64,000 nt of DNA, taken from Prochilodus magdalenae (lineage: Eukaryota; Chordata; Actinopteri; Characiformes; Prochilodontidae). This document shows positions 23,574 to 36,200 of this stretch, in pieces. The notes under the pieces were generated by a model, which made no database searches, was not told the DNA's origin, and worked only from the letters and a program-made list of their open reading frames with translations. The DNA lies in assembly GCA_024036415.1 (NCBI GenBank), contig JAMWET010000915.1:124001-188000 (forward strand), given 5' to 3'. Within the stretch, counting starts at the first letter, position 1. Each line of letters starts with the position of its first letter. The position numbers and the translations under genes are program-made.

Positions 23574-25144
23574 TACACTTAAAAAATATAAAGGGAACAG
23601 TTAAACAACAAAATATAACTCCAAGTAAATCCAACTTCTGTGAAATCAAACTGTCCACTTAGGAAGCAACACTGATTAACAATCGATTTCACAGGCTGTT
23701 GTGCAAATGGAATAGACAACAGGTGGAAATTATTGGCAATTAGCCAGACAGCCTCAATAAAAGAGTGGTTCTGCAGGTGGGGACCACAGACCACTTCTCA
23801 GTACCTATGCTTTCTGGCTGATGTTTTGGTCACTTTTGAATGTCGGTGGTGCTTTCACACTCGTGGTAGCATGAGACGGACTCTACAACCCACACAAGTG
23901 GCTCAGGTAGTGCAGCTCATCCAGGATGGCACATCAATGCGAGCTGTGGCAAGAAGGTTTGCTGTGTCTGTCAGCGTAGTGTCCAGAGCCTGGAGGCGCT
24001 ACCAGGAGACAGGCCAGTACACCAGGAGACGTGGAGGAGGCCGTAGGAGGGCAACAACCCAGCAGCAGGACCACTACCTCCGCCTTTGTGCAAGGAGGAA
24101 CAGGAGGAGCACTCCCAGAGCCCTGCAAAATGACCTCCAGCAGGCCACAAATGTGCATGTGTCTGCACAAACAGTTAGAAACCAACTCCATGAGGATGAT
24201 ATGAGGGCCCAACATCCACAGATGGGGGTTGTGCTCACAGCCCAGCACCGTGCAGGACGCTTGGCATTTGCCAGAGAACACCAGGATTGGCAAATTCGCC
24301 ACTGGTGCCCTGTGCTCTTCACAGATGAAAGCAGGTTCACACTGAGCACATGTGACAGACGTGACAGAGTCTGGAGACGCCGTGGAGAGCGATCTGCTGC
24401 CTGCAACATCCTTCAGCATGACCGGTTTGGCAGTGGGTCAGTAATGGTGTGGAGTGGCCGCACAGCCCTCCATGTGCTCGTCAGAGTTAGCCTGACTGCC
24501 ATTAGGTACCGAGACGAGATCCTCAGACCCCTTGTGAGACCCTGTGCTGGTTGGGTTGGCCCTGGGTTCCTTCTAATGCAGGACAATGCCACACCTCCTG
24601 TGGCTGGAGTGTGTCAACAGTCCCTGCAAGATGAAGGCATTGAAGCTATGGACTGGCCCGCCCGTTCCCCAGACCTGAATCCGATTGAGCACATCTGTGA
24701 CATCATGTCTCGCTCCATCCACCAACGTCACGTTGCACCACAGACTGTCCAGGAGTTGGCGGATGCTTTAGTCCAGGAGGAGTCTGGGAGGAGATCCCTC
24801 AGGAGACCATCCGCCACCTCATCAGGAGCATGCCCAGGCGTTGTAGGGAGGTCATACAGGCACGTGGAGGCCACACACAATACTGAGCCTCATTTTGACT
24901 TGTTTTAAGGACATTACATCAAAGTTGGGTCAGCCTGTAGTGTGTTTTTCCACTTTAATTTTGTGTGTGACTCCAAATCCAGGCCTCCATTGGTTAATAT
25001 TTGATTTCCATTGATGATTTTTGTGTGATTTTGTTGTCAGCACATTCAACTTGTACAGAACAAAGTATTCAGTCAGAATATTTCATTCATTCAGATCTAG
25101 GATGTGTTATTTGAGTGTTCCCTTTATTTTTCTTGAGCAGTGTA
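23574..25144 (+). mobile_element. Tc1/mariner transposon, nearly full length
   Basis: A 1.57-kb element flanked by TA (23574-23575 and 25143-25144), the target duplication typical of Tc1/mariner. The left end begins CACTTAAAAAATATAAAGGG; the right end, reverse-complemented, begins CACTGCTCAAGAAAAATAAA, and both continue AGGGAACA. It contains one transposase frame, described separately. The two ends have diverged from each other, which argues against current mobility. Confidence 0.93.
23871..24908 (+). pseudogene. Tc1-family transposase, frameshifted near its C-terminus
   Basis: The frame is open from 23733, but the family start is the ATG at 23871 (MRRTLQPTQ). Paired-like helix-turn-helix DNA-binding domain at about residues 1-110 ([30 protein letters not shown]). 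Catalytic residues are D152 (FTDESRF), D238 (LMQDNAT) and E273 (DLNPIEH), with the DD34E spacing of Tc1. Defects: sequence after VMVW appears shortened by several residues against related fish elements I recall, HICD replaces the usual HIWD, and near 24780 the frame shifts. From 24783 the second frame carries the expected end ([19 protein letters not shown]) up to a TGA before 24900. It was probably a cut-and-paste transposase; likely inactive now. Confidence 0.9.
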
Positions 25145-25564
25145 TATCCTACTAGATAGACATAACTAATACAGCTCGGCAAACCATAATAGCTGATGTT
25201 ATAAAAGATATTTCTGTTTTCTTAGTTTTAAATCAGCAAATCAGCATTCAACAGATGTTTCAGCTTGTGGCTCTCCGCCGAGGTGGACAGCCTCTCTGCA
25301 GGTCCTCCTATTTCCTTTTATCGATTTCATTAAAATATGTAATACTGCCACCTTTATCTTCTTTCTCATGGCGCCATTAACTGCAGGCCCTGGTTAGCAG
25401 CTGTAGACTTTGTGGTCTATTCAAATGGGACTTGTCACAGGAAATGAGAGTTGAAAATGAGTTGACAGAAGGTAATCATCAGTTGATGGTGGTTTCTCAG
25501 CATTGGTTTAGTGTGTCTGGGCTCTGAGTGTGATGTTCAGACATTCAGAGAGTCTGCTTAAGAG

Positions 25565-25890
25565 GAAATTCCACCATTTCTTCTGACGTTTCTGCACTTT
25601 AAATAGATGTAAAGAGACGTAAACAAAGCCACAGAGACTGGTTTGCAGTGAAATAGTAAGTTCTGAAGAAACTAGGCAGAACTGTACACCGTGATGGTGA
25701 TAGGAACCAGACGTCTGAGGAGTGTAATGATTGGGAATACACTGGCTGGTGGTTTATGTGTTAATATGACCTTGTTTCTATAATACATATGATACTCAGA
25801 AGAGACGTGTAGGTTCAGTGGTGGCTTTAGAGGATAAATAAAATGGTTATATTTGTGCTGTAGGCTTCAACACCAGCACTGTTAGGAACT
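25565..25890 (+). repeat. dispersed repeat family A, copy 3
   Basis: Starts with GGAAATTCCACC, then AGACGTAAACAAAGCCA, GAAGAAACT, GGTGATAGGAACCAGACGTC and, further on, ATAAATAAAATGG. Order agrees with the other copies. Confidence 0.65.
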
Positions 25891-26256
25891 TAGTTGTCAT
25901 ATTAAGCCCCTCTAAATGTCTATTATGTCTTAAACATTAAATAAAATAGAAAAATACCTATAATAGCCTTTAAGATTCAGATTTTGCTGCTCTATGATTG
26001 GTCAGCAGTCCTGTTAAACCGATTCCAGGTCAAGTATATTGAGAAAACCCACAGGATTCTCTGTAGGCAGGTGTCGTCTTACAGTTTTATTGCCTGCTAG
26101 TAACAGTGATGAAGCTGGAACACAGAAGTCCTGCTGAGTGACCACAGTTCTCCTGTATCTGTAATCTCCTGTGCCTTGGCCTGGAGTCCAATACTCACTC
26201 GGCGGCTTCTGTTTAATGCCTTTACCACTCCCCGTTTACTCATCAGCCTCTCATGC

Positions 26257-26355
26257 AGTCTCTCTCTCTCTTTCTCTCTCTCTGTCTCTCTCCCCTTTCC
26301 CTTTCCTTCCTCTTTCTCTCTCTCAGCCCCTCTCTTCTCTCCCTCTCTCCCTCGC
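26257..26355. repeat. CT-rich microsatellite
   Basis: Interrupted (CT)n with CCTTT blocks, about 430 bp upstream of the tmem154 start codon. The open frames here are artefacts. Confidence 0.9.
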
Positions 26356-26454
26356 TCTGCATACCTCATCTGCTGGAATTTGTTTTCTCAGCTAACAGGG
26401 AAACAGTTCAACTTGTAGCAACAAGTTCACTGCTGATTGCATCACATCCGCACA

Positions 26455-26670
26455 AGAGAGAGAGAGAGAGAGATAGAGAGAGTTTATTTCCTCATGTAGG
26501 TGAGTCCCACTTCGAGAGAGAGAAGGCAGGTTGAGAGGGAGCGAGAGAGAAAGGAAGTTAAGGAGAAAAAGAAACAGATAAAAGTGAAGAAGGAACGAGA
26601 GAGAAAGATAGAGAGAGAGAGAGATGGGAGGGTTTTAGTTCCTTCTGTAGGTGAGTAAGTGCAGAGAGAG
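26455..26670. repeat. GA-rich microsatellite
   Basis: Several (GA)n runs (26455-26481, 26510-26550, 26600-26625) just upstream of tmem154. Complementary in strand bias to the CT tract at 26257. Part may be transcribed as 5' UTR. Confidence 0.85.
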
Positions 26671-26782
26671 ACTCAAGGAGTTAAGGAGGATGTAGTGCGT
26701 GGTTTAGAGGTGTATTCGGGTTAGAGTGATCCTCTGCCCATAGTGCCGCCACCGCCACCGCAGCCACCAAGGATTCTGGGAA

Positions 26783-26843
26783 ATGACCCCCAAACTACTG
26801 CTACTGGTTCTGGCAGTGACGGCCAGCCTGATTGCCACACAGG
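26783..26843 (+). CDS. tmem154: tmem154 coding exon 1 (signal peptide)
   Basis: 61 nt, encoding the 20-residue hydrophobic leader. The ATG has G at -3 and A at +4, an acceptable context, and is the only ATG giving a signal peptide in phase with exon 2. Donor gtagga, phase 1. Confidence 0.9.
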
Positions 26844-27220
26844 GTAGGACCTACCATATGGTTTACTTTTTTACTTTTTGTACTTGAGTACTCTCTCTAT
26901 CTCTCTCTCTCTCTCTCCTGTATTTTAATGTCTTTAATATATCTCTTTTTCTTAATGTTCTTCTCTATTTTTCTTTATTCTCTCTCTTTCCCTCCTTCCC
27001 TGCTCTCTCTTCTGTTTATATTTCCTTTTCTGTTTCTCTTTTCTCTCTGCCTCGTTCTTCTGTCTTTCTATCTGTCTTTTTTTTCCAAAATGTTATGCCT
27101 TTCTTATTTCATTTTGTCTATCGTTCTTTGTGGTCTCTCCCTTTTTTTCCCCTTATCTCTTTTCTATGTCTGTTTTTCTTCTTCCTTCTCTGCCTCCTGT
27201 CCTTTACCTCATCTATTTTG

Positions 27221-27274
<54 letters not shown>

Positions 27275-30200
27275 TCTCTCACACACACACCTTTTTGGTT
27301 TTGTGTCTGAAAGAATTGAGGCAACGCTGGATCAGAATCAGGAGAAACAGAAACATGTTCTTTTGAAGCTCTTTCAGCTTTGTTGTTGATGGGTCTTGGG
27401 CAAGACGACACATGCAGCTGAGTCATATGAAACAGCTGATGAGCCGTATTTGAAACAAAAAGGACTCCACACAAAAGCTCAAAAGACTGTTCTTGAACAG
27501 TAATCGAGAGCGATAGACCCTTTCGTTTCTGCCTAAGCCACTGTTTGACTTCCCTTGTATGCAAATCCATCCTACCGCTGACTGTACTGAGCTGATGCGC
27601 GGTCTTGCAAAGTTTCACTATTAATAATCTCTTTTCGTGTCTGTCCTCTGATTATTTCTATTTAAGGGATGGAAAGAGAGTGGTCTGGAGTGAAAGGCCG
27701 AGTTCTAGAGAGAACACTGTTCACTGTGGTGGTGATAGGAACCAGACGTTCCTCTCAAAAAGCTCCCACGCAAAAGTTATTACATGAAAAGGTCGTGAAT
27801 ATGCTGCCTGTTGACACTGTTTTACAGTAGTTGTGTTCTGAAATACGTATTCCGTCTGTGGTGGGGAGATGCATGCGGGGCCTTGTGAGGCAAAATAGTC
27901 CCCAAAGAAAACTGTTTTTTTTTTTTCACCCAAAAAAAAGATTGACTCAACTCAAAAAATGATTTTAGTTGTAAAAATCCTTCAAAGTCCTTTTGTTTTT
28001 AGGTTGAATTCATTGGCTAGTAAAACATGTTAAGTAATTTTAGGTTGAACCAATTAAAGATTGTTTTACAATGTATAGTAAACTCAGAAAACACATGTAG
28101 GGTCACTGGTTGTTTTGGGTAAAAATAAAATGGCTTTATTTGGCATTGCTACGGACATGGCAAGCCTGGGTTTCTATCACCACCACGGGAAAGAATTCTG
28201 AGTCAAATCTGGATAGCAGCAGGTCCAGGAAATAAAACAGAATATCAGTCCCACTTTTGTCATAATGGAAATGACCAACGAATCAGGCACCGTGGTCAGT
28301 GCCACGATGAACGCTTGAACTTGCTTGAACTTCATGAGAATATTCAAGTTGCCTGAGATGTATAATCACAGGACACTGTTAGGAACCTGTACTTTTGTAG
28401 GTGTAGTTCATTAAAATCTGACAATATTGCCAATTTTCCATGGTTCATTTATCTTCTAGATTGTTTTGTTGAGACGAAATACAGGAAGTTTAACATATTG
28501 AACAAAAATGAACAAATCATTACTGAAGGACTTACTGAAAAATTGTTAATAGATACTGACAGATATAGATAATTGATTAAATAATTTATAGCAGTTAGTG
28601 AGTAATTCATAATAGATACTAAATCTTATACTTATAGTAGATAATGAATAGTTTATGGTGTTTAGCTGAATGTTTAGTTGTAGTTACTGAATAATAGCCT
28701 TAAGTTTATTTACTAAATAACAAACCAGAAGTTGCTCCACACTCTGCCTCGTCATTTTTGCATGACATCACTTTTAGTGTCTTTTCGGTGGTATTGAGTG
28801 TGAGAAGCTGATGGGAGTGTTGGTAAAGAGTCGGATAACATCTTTCTTCTGAATTTAAACAGGCCTCGACCGATCCTCCGTCTAAAGTAGTCAATTTACT
28901 GCAGTCACCCTGTTGCAAAACTAATCCCTCATAATCATGTCATGCTTTTTTCACACAGTTCACTGTGGGGATTATGGGAGTTCTGGAGATGCTGAAACAG
29001 GAACAAATTACACTGAAGAAGATACCTGTAAGTGATCTCTAATTACCCGTAACAGTGAAGTTTCTTCTCTTTCTTTCTTGCGCCGAGGAAGAACCAGGGA
29101 ATGACTAAAGGGTTGAGTTCTTTTTTCCAAGGCGATTGTTTATCCCCCTTAATGTACAAAGAGGTGTATTCTTGTGGTGTTTTATTGGATGGTCAGCTCT
29201 CATAAACAATTATTGCCTACAGGCATTTGATCTTTAACCTATAGGTTTTACAGCCCTGATGACAACCCTGTTCCAAAGATGAGACCTTGTTTTACACATA
29301 CATATTTAAACACAAACATTGTTATCCAGCATTGATATCCAACAACATTATATGGCAATGTGGTCATTTCTGTAGCTGAAGCTGTTTTTCTTGAAGGGAA
29401 AAGTGAACAAAGCGTTGAAAAATCAATCTGTGGTAAGATGATGCATGACAAACCCCATAATGCATACACCCCCACCCGTGCAGTGTATGATGTAGCATCT
29501 CTCTATAGGCCCCTATAATAGTCATCTCAGCAGCAGAACAAAAATCAGCTTGGATATTTGTGATTAATATATTGCAGTACTGCTTACCTGCATGTCTGTT
29601 CCCAGATGACATAAAATGCTGTTGTCTCCGACAGCTTCCAGTTTTATAAATCAAAATTCTATCAAAATATATTTGAAGACAATATGTAGTTCAGCCGAGG
29701 GGCCTCCGAATCATGCAGAAACACTTTATGACATTTGTGAAAAATTAAATAAAGGCCTTACTACATAAAATCTAACTCTGTAGCATACTAAACTGACACC
29801 ATAAGACTGGAAACATCCCCAAAAGCTTGTCCAGAGACTTTGTCCAGAGCCTCCCTCTTTCTCTGGAAAGCGAGAAAAAAATAAACAGATATAAATAACG
29901 TAGTGTACAGGCGTAGTTCAGCCTTACTTTCACACCAGCACCAATTATATATTCAGGGTTAAGTTTTAGTTGCTTAGAATGTATGTAGTGTTATCAACAT
30001 ATTGACTGGTAAATGGTCTCATATTTTAGAGGAACTGACTACATTCAGTAAACAAAACATATTAGGTTTGATTTATTAACCATAGGACTTTCCAAAATGT
30101 CCTGTGTTTAATAAATCATGGTGGAGCATAATTCAGAAAATATGGTGGATTTATTACATGACTGTGTGTTACACTTTTCATAGGTATAAGGTAGGAATTA

Positions 30201-33200
30201 CAGCTACCGTCTCTTTTACTGTTGTCTTTTTCTACAGTACTTGAGTTCAGATTCTACCTCTGTTTATTCCTAAAGAAGTATAGTCTACTTACATCTTGAA
30301 GCAGATTAAGCAATAAGCTAGCTCACTAACTAAATAGCTAATGTGTTCTTTATAGTCTTTTACTTTAAGCTAACATTTGAGCTAACATTCAGTGTTTACA
30401 AGCCCTTTGATAAAAAAGCCAGATGGCCTGCTGGTGGTTCCATGAGTAGGAAAAGGTCCCTTCGACTTGGGCTCAGTTGTGGAGATATGTGCAGATGCAG
30501 CAGCCACAAACTGTTTGAGAGGTATTTAAAGGATGGTAGTAAGGCAGTGGCCGGTATAGAACAACTGTGAATATTTGCCCTGTGGATTTTCTGTTGTCTT
30601 GTCAAAAATGACTGGTCTAAAGTGACCAAAAATCTGAACTTAATAATCAATTATGCAATAAAATGCTATTTTTTTAACCATGCTGTTTGGTGGATTTTAA
30701 AAATGTCTATAGAGCTTCATGCTCAGAGCTGAAGGCTTTCTAAAATAAAGGACATTACACTTTTTACGTATTGTTCACCTGCTGTTAATAGCAAAAAGCT
30801 ATTACTAAGTTAAAACGTCTTGTGTTCTCACATCTCAGAGACCACCCACATATATTTAACAGTTAAACTGATGCATTAACGCCTAAATGCAATATCAAAT
30901 TTGTCCATTTGTCCTACATTACAGCTTTTCAGGAAACTCGTCAGATTTTGAAAGTATCTGTTCTTGTTTAGTAAGAGATTATTGACAACCACACATCCTT
31001 TCAGACCCATATTGTTGGGTTGTCTTCTCACAGTGGAAGGATGGGCAGAAACACCTGTGGATGTTTTTACATCTGCTGTAAGAGTGGAGCTTGATTTTCG
31101 CCTCTATCTGAAAGTTTTAAGTGCTGTTTATCTGACATTTTAACTGACAGTTCTGATGGTCTACTAGTTTCTACAAGTGGTGTTAGGACTCTCTGCATCT
31201 TTTTATCAGTTTTAGCTTAAAGTTTTAGAGCTGCTTTTATTTTTCGTTTGACTTTCTCTCTAATTATACAAGTGGCTAATATTATATCTAAGCCCTCAAT
31301 ATTTTAAAACTTAAAGTACTTCATGGCCTTTTTGACTGGAAATTAAATAAATGAAGGGTGGTCTCTGACGTTGCACACATTTCCATAATTTCCCCTGTGG
31401 CATGTAAACACTGTTACACAGTAAAACGTTTACAGTAAGATGCTCATTTAAATATGTTTCCATAAACTGATGTTTGTATGTAAATGAGAGTGTTATCATC
31501 TCATTTGTTTCAATGTGCTTTTTTTTTTGCATATTCAAACATTGACATCAGCCGACACTTCAACTGTGAGCAATATACATGTAGAGACTGTACACCCAGG
31601 TATAATACCCACACATGCAGTATATACTGAATTTAGCATATTCAGTTGTATTATAATCCACATCTTCAGTGAGGAAGTTTCAGATTCCTGCTGCTGTTTG
31701 GGTGTGAGTGTGTGTGTGTGTGTACAGTGTGGGTGGAATTGTGTGTGTGACCTGATTTAACTCCTTTAGCAGCAGCGTGAGCATTTACGTCCAAACCCTC
31801 TTAAAGAAAAACATGATAAATTCTTTAAACATGCATTCTCGAAAAACAACATAAAAAACAAATTCCAGACATGTTAGAGGATGTCAGCATGCTGCAGATA
31901 CATCACAGATGTGTTTTAGAAAGTATTTCCCAGATCAGATTGCTTTCTTCTGAATATAAACAACCCATAGCTAAGCAAAAGCTTTATAAGAATTAATTCA
32001 GTCATGTGTTATTAAACTTCAGCTCTCTTCAAGTTTACTGTCCATATAAAAGCCACACATACATGATATCGTAGTGCAGTTTCTAACAGCAAGCTCCCTG
32101 CGGATAACAATAAAAGGCACACTGACAGGTTGAATTACTTTATAAACATTAGGCTATTAACAGTGTAAATCGTACAGTGGGCGAACTTTGTGAAAAATTG
32201 TTGATAAGTGATTCGGAACCTCATTGTGTGTTTGACTTGTGATAGTCAAGCACTGCCTGCACACCTAGCAGGAAATATTGACAATGTTTGGAAAAAATAA
32301 TGACAAAAAGAAGATATACACGCTGGCTGTACAACAACAATACTAGGCATGTGTCAGCAATACCCTGTAAAAGCCTAACTTCTGCTTGTGGTTTGCAAGC
32401 CACCAGCAAAGGGGCCAACAGTTGTTGAGGAAAGCAAATGCTGCTTTAACTTTAATAGCATGTGACAGATTTTGAACATATGAACAACACAAAATGCTTC
32501 CCTGTTTGTTTCTGTATCATTTTAAGAGAGAACAAGTTATGACTATAAAATGTAATATTAGCATTAAGTAATAAATAAGACTGAATATCTAATTTTCATA
32601 TATGCTGACATTAGTCTATGATCTATGACTTGGTGATCTGGGTTTCGCTCCCATTAACTTATTAGCGTGGTTCACTGTGCATGTGGAAGCTATCTGCTCC
32701 TGGTGCCATGTGTGGGGTTATGTGACATAACATGACGGCTTTGACTTATCACATCAGTTCCCTTTCTAAGTGTCTTGATGGCAGAGAAAGAATTGTTGTG
32801 GAAAAAAATAATTAAAAGCATGACATCTTTAAAGCTAGCTTGCTACCTACCGTTTTGCAAACCTGCATGCAGAACAGTGATGCATAGAATTGTGCAATTC
32901 TCCACAATTCAGATAGAATTCTTGTGTGTAGAAACAAGTGAGAATGAATACTGCCAAACCAGCCGTGAAGTATTAGTATGCTGATGTATTCGAGACAAAA
33001 GTGAAACGCCTTAGGCAATACTCAATCCAACTGAGGTCAGAAACAGGACCAAGTCCAAATTGTGCTGCTGTAAGACCAATACGTAAAAGACAGAGATTGT
33101 TAACTACACTCTTTAGACTAGTCTTGAGTACTACAAAAGCAGAGTGTAGTCAACCAGGAGCCATGTTATCTTCTCTGAGTAAATTTGGTCTGGGTTCTGG

Positions 33201-36200
33201 GATTTTTCTTTTACAGTTCACGTCCAGAGAGAAGAAGTAGTTACCAGACCTGTTACCAAAGTTAGCAAACCCCAGTCATATCCAAATCTTGTTTCACCCC
33301 AAACAAGTAAGTGACTCAAACAAAGATGATAGATCATGTAATGTATTAAAGATGTTTTGATCTTGAAAGCTTGTTGGGAAGTAGACTGAAGTGTGTAGGT
33401 GAGCGTGAATGCAGGTCAAGGCATACTGTGTTTTATTTCTCTGTTTTAGCTGTGACTGTTCAAAGACTCAACACCACACAGACTCAAAGCACAGCAAGGA
33501 ATGTGAAAACCACCACAGGTACTTCAGGTAGTGCAGTCACTCATTTTCATTGTCCTTTCAGCACTAATAAAACACGACACTGAAGTTAGAAAAAGCCAGA
33601 TTCTCAATTTGGCCACTATAATTATACTAACAGACACATGTAGTATAGCACATCAGTGTCTTTCTTTGGATTTCTATTAATGTTTTTAAAATGCTTTACC
33701 GTTGACAGTTCACTTCCCCATCCGTACAGTCCTCATAGTCTGTGGTCTTATTGAAACTGCAAAATCAACCTGTTTTTAATTTCGTCTTTGTGTTATGACA
33801 TAAGTCAACTCATTCATATGTATCCACCCATTTAGCAGTTTAGCTACTGCAACCGCAACCCAGGCTTCTTTTTGAAAGGGGAACAATACGGGCAGCCAGT
33901 CATTAAGGAAAACAATTTCCTACAAACCCTGATTCTGGAGGCCCACTGCCCTGCTCCCAACATACCTGATCCAGCTAGAAATCAGAAATAGACATCTTTC
34001 CACCTCTCTTGTTCCATTACAGTTAAACAGCTGTTTTGCTACAGACTTTAAGATTGATATATGTCCTCTGGTATGAATGGGTGTCCTGTAGTGTGACTCT
34101 TAAAGCAGTTCATGCTGAAATGCTCCTTATAACTGCAGATATATAGAGGAGTAAAAAATGTGACATGCAATTAACATGCAATTTGACTTCAATAAACAGA
34201 TACTGATGTTAAACTCATATGTCAGCAGTTTTATGACCCAATCTCTAACTGCCCCAGGTGTAGCGTTCACTTAACACAATTCCCTATACTTCATTATGGA
34301 GATTAATCACTTATTATTTTGTATTATTGTTTTGTATTCTTAAATAACTAGTGATGCAGCACTGGTCTGCCTCAAGCTGGCGCTGCAGCAAACTGGTTCA
34401 TCCAGTTGGTTTCTTCTAGCCTAGCAGCTATAACTGTGCCTTCTGAAGAACTTTACAATTAGCTGTAGCGTATTCGTAAACCTAAAAAATTCAGGGTTCA
34501 GTAAAAAAAGAATTAATATTAATTTCTTAAACTGAGCAGAAACTTGAAAAGTAGGAAATTTCCAGTAGGACATGTTCTTAAACAAGTAGTTGGTGTAGCT
34601 CAGCGGATAACACCACTACCCACCAGGGAGCCACCACCACATGTGGGAGATGGGGGTTTGAATCCTGGGTCTGGGTTACTGTGCTGTTTTACACAAGTAA
34701 GAGTCCTTGGGCAAGACTCCTAACACTACATTGGCCTACCTGCAATATGAAGTCGCTCTGGATAGGAGCATCAGCTAAATGCCGTAAATGTAAATGTTAC
34801 ACCAAATATTTTGTTGCTATTAAATGTAGCATTAGCAAAGTTATAGCAAGTGAATTAGCACCAACATGCCAAATAGGATATACAGTAAAATACAATGCAG
34901 GTTTGTTTCTGTGTCAGTACCTTGGATTTACCAAGTTTGTACCTGTATTTACCTGGTTACTATCTAATACCTAAGGGACTGTAAATCAAATAGGGGCCAC
35001 TTTCTCTTCTTTATATCTAATGTCAAAATATTCTTTACGGAGGGGCTGGTTATTTCACTGTCTTGCCAGAGCCAACGACAGTATCAAACTGGGACAGCCA
35101 AACTGATGATTTCAGCACCATCGTGATTGCACTGGTTCTGGCTTTGATTCTCATTGTGATTTTGGTTGCTGCAATCCTGATCTGCCGTAGGAAGAGTGCG
35201 ATAGCAGCCGGTAAGAGTTTGTGAACACATTTGTTCAAGTGTTTTTACTGTTTTCTGCATTTTAGGCTGATAGTGATGGTGATGAAGTTTTCTTACAAAC
35301 ATTACAGAAACGACAAGATGTTTCTGTTACTTAGATTGGATATATGGTTACTATGGTAATCACTTCCTGTTGTGAAACGCTGTGGTGTGAATACATTAAG
35401 GGGTGTTGCTAAATTAAGACACTGCCTATAGGCTAAGCCTCTTTGGCTGTACCCAAAACTGCAAACTAAAGATAGGACACCACCTTTAGCAATCTATTCA
35501 TACGTGTTGTATGTGTAATACTGTATAGCTGTATGTGGTTTTGGACATGTGTCCTGTGTTTTGGTACTTCCAAAACATGGAACAGTGTGTCTTGAATACA
35601 TTTTTTAATTTAAAGATTAAAGTTGTAATAAATCTTTATCTTCAACTATCACAGTGTCAGCTACTTTGGTACAATGATCTATGCAATGTTATGCTTAGAG
35701 ATTCTTTCTGTTCTGTTTTTAGCTGAGAAAGAGGATCCGTATCTGGATGCTGAAGGAAAAGAGAAGGTGCCAATGTAAGTCTTATTATAGCACATTCTAG
35801 AAATAAAATCAGTCTACTTTTTTTTGCCATGTTAAGTGTCCAAACTTTGCTTCTTTAGTTTTACTGCTGGAGCTACGAGGCCAACATGGCTAACAAAGCA
35901 ACAGACCCCTAGACCCCACCATTTAACACAGTTTTAACTGCATCCCTAATCATCAGGAGGTGGTCTTAAACGGTGTGGGGTTGTTTAGAGATCTCTAGTC
36001 GACCTGGTTTTGTGATTTCATGCCCAGACAAATTTTAGACTTTAGAAAGACTACTAGCCATGCTGACACACTGTAGTCCATGTTTATAGGTAGATGACTT
36101 TAACCAAACTGAATTTTGAAACTCCTTTCCTTATTTTCAGTTGAATTATTTCTGACTCGGTTCACTGAAACAGGTGGAGACATTATGCGGAAAATGCACA

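Larger units (their letters stand above)
19661..26782. other. intergenic interval between divergent mnd1 and tmem154
   Basis: About 7 kb upstream of both genes. Apart from the repeats listed separately and a CTCF-type motif I see no exon, RNA gene or strong promoter. The Tc1 copy occupies about 1.57 kb of it. Confidence 0.7.

Noticed and set aside
26832..27389. 185-codon hydrophobic frame just after tmem154 exon 1
   Set aside because: Lies in pyrimidine-rich intron sequence; Leu/Phe/Ser content is dictated by CT bias.
34588..34660. tRNA-like sequence as a functional tRNA gene
   Set aside because: Stems do not pair into a cloverleaf and it continues into an L2 tail, so it is a SINE head.
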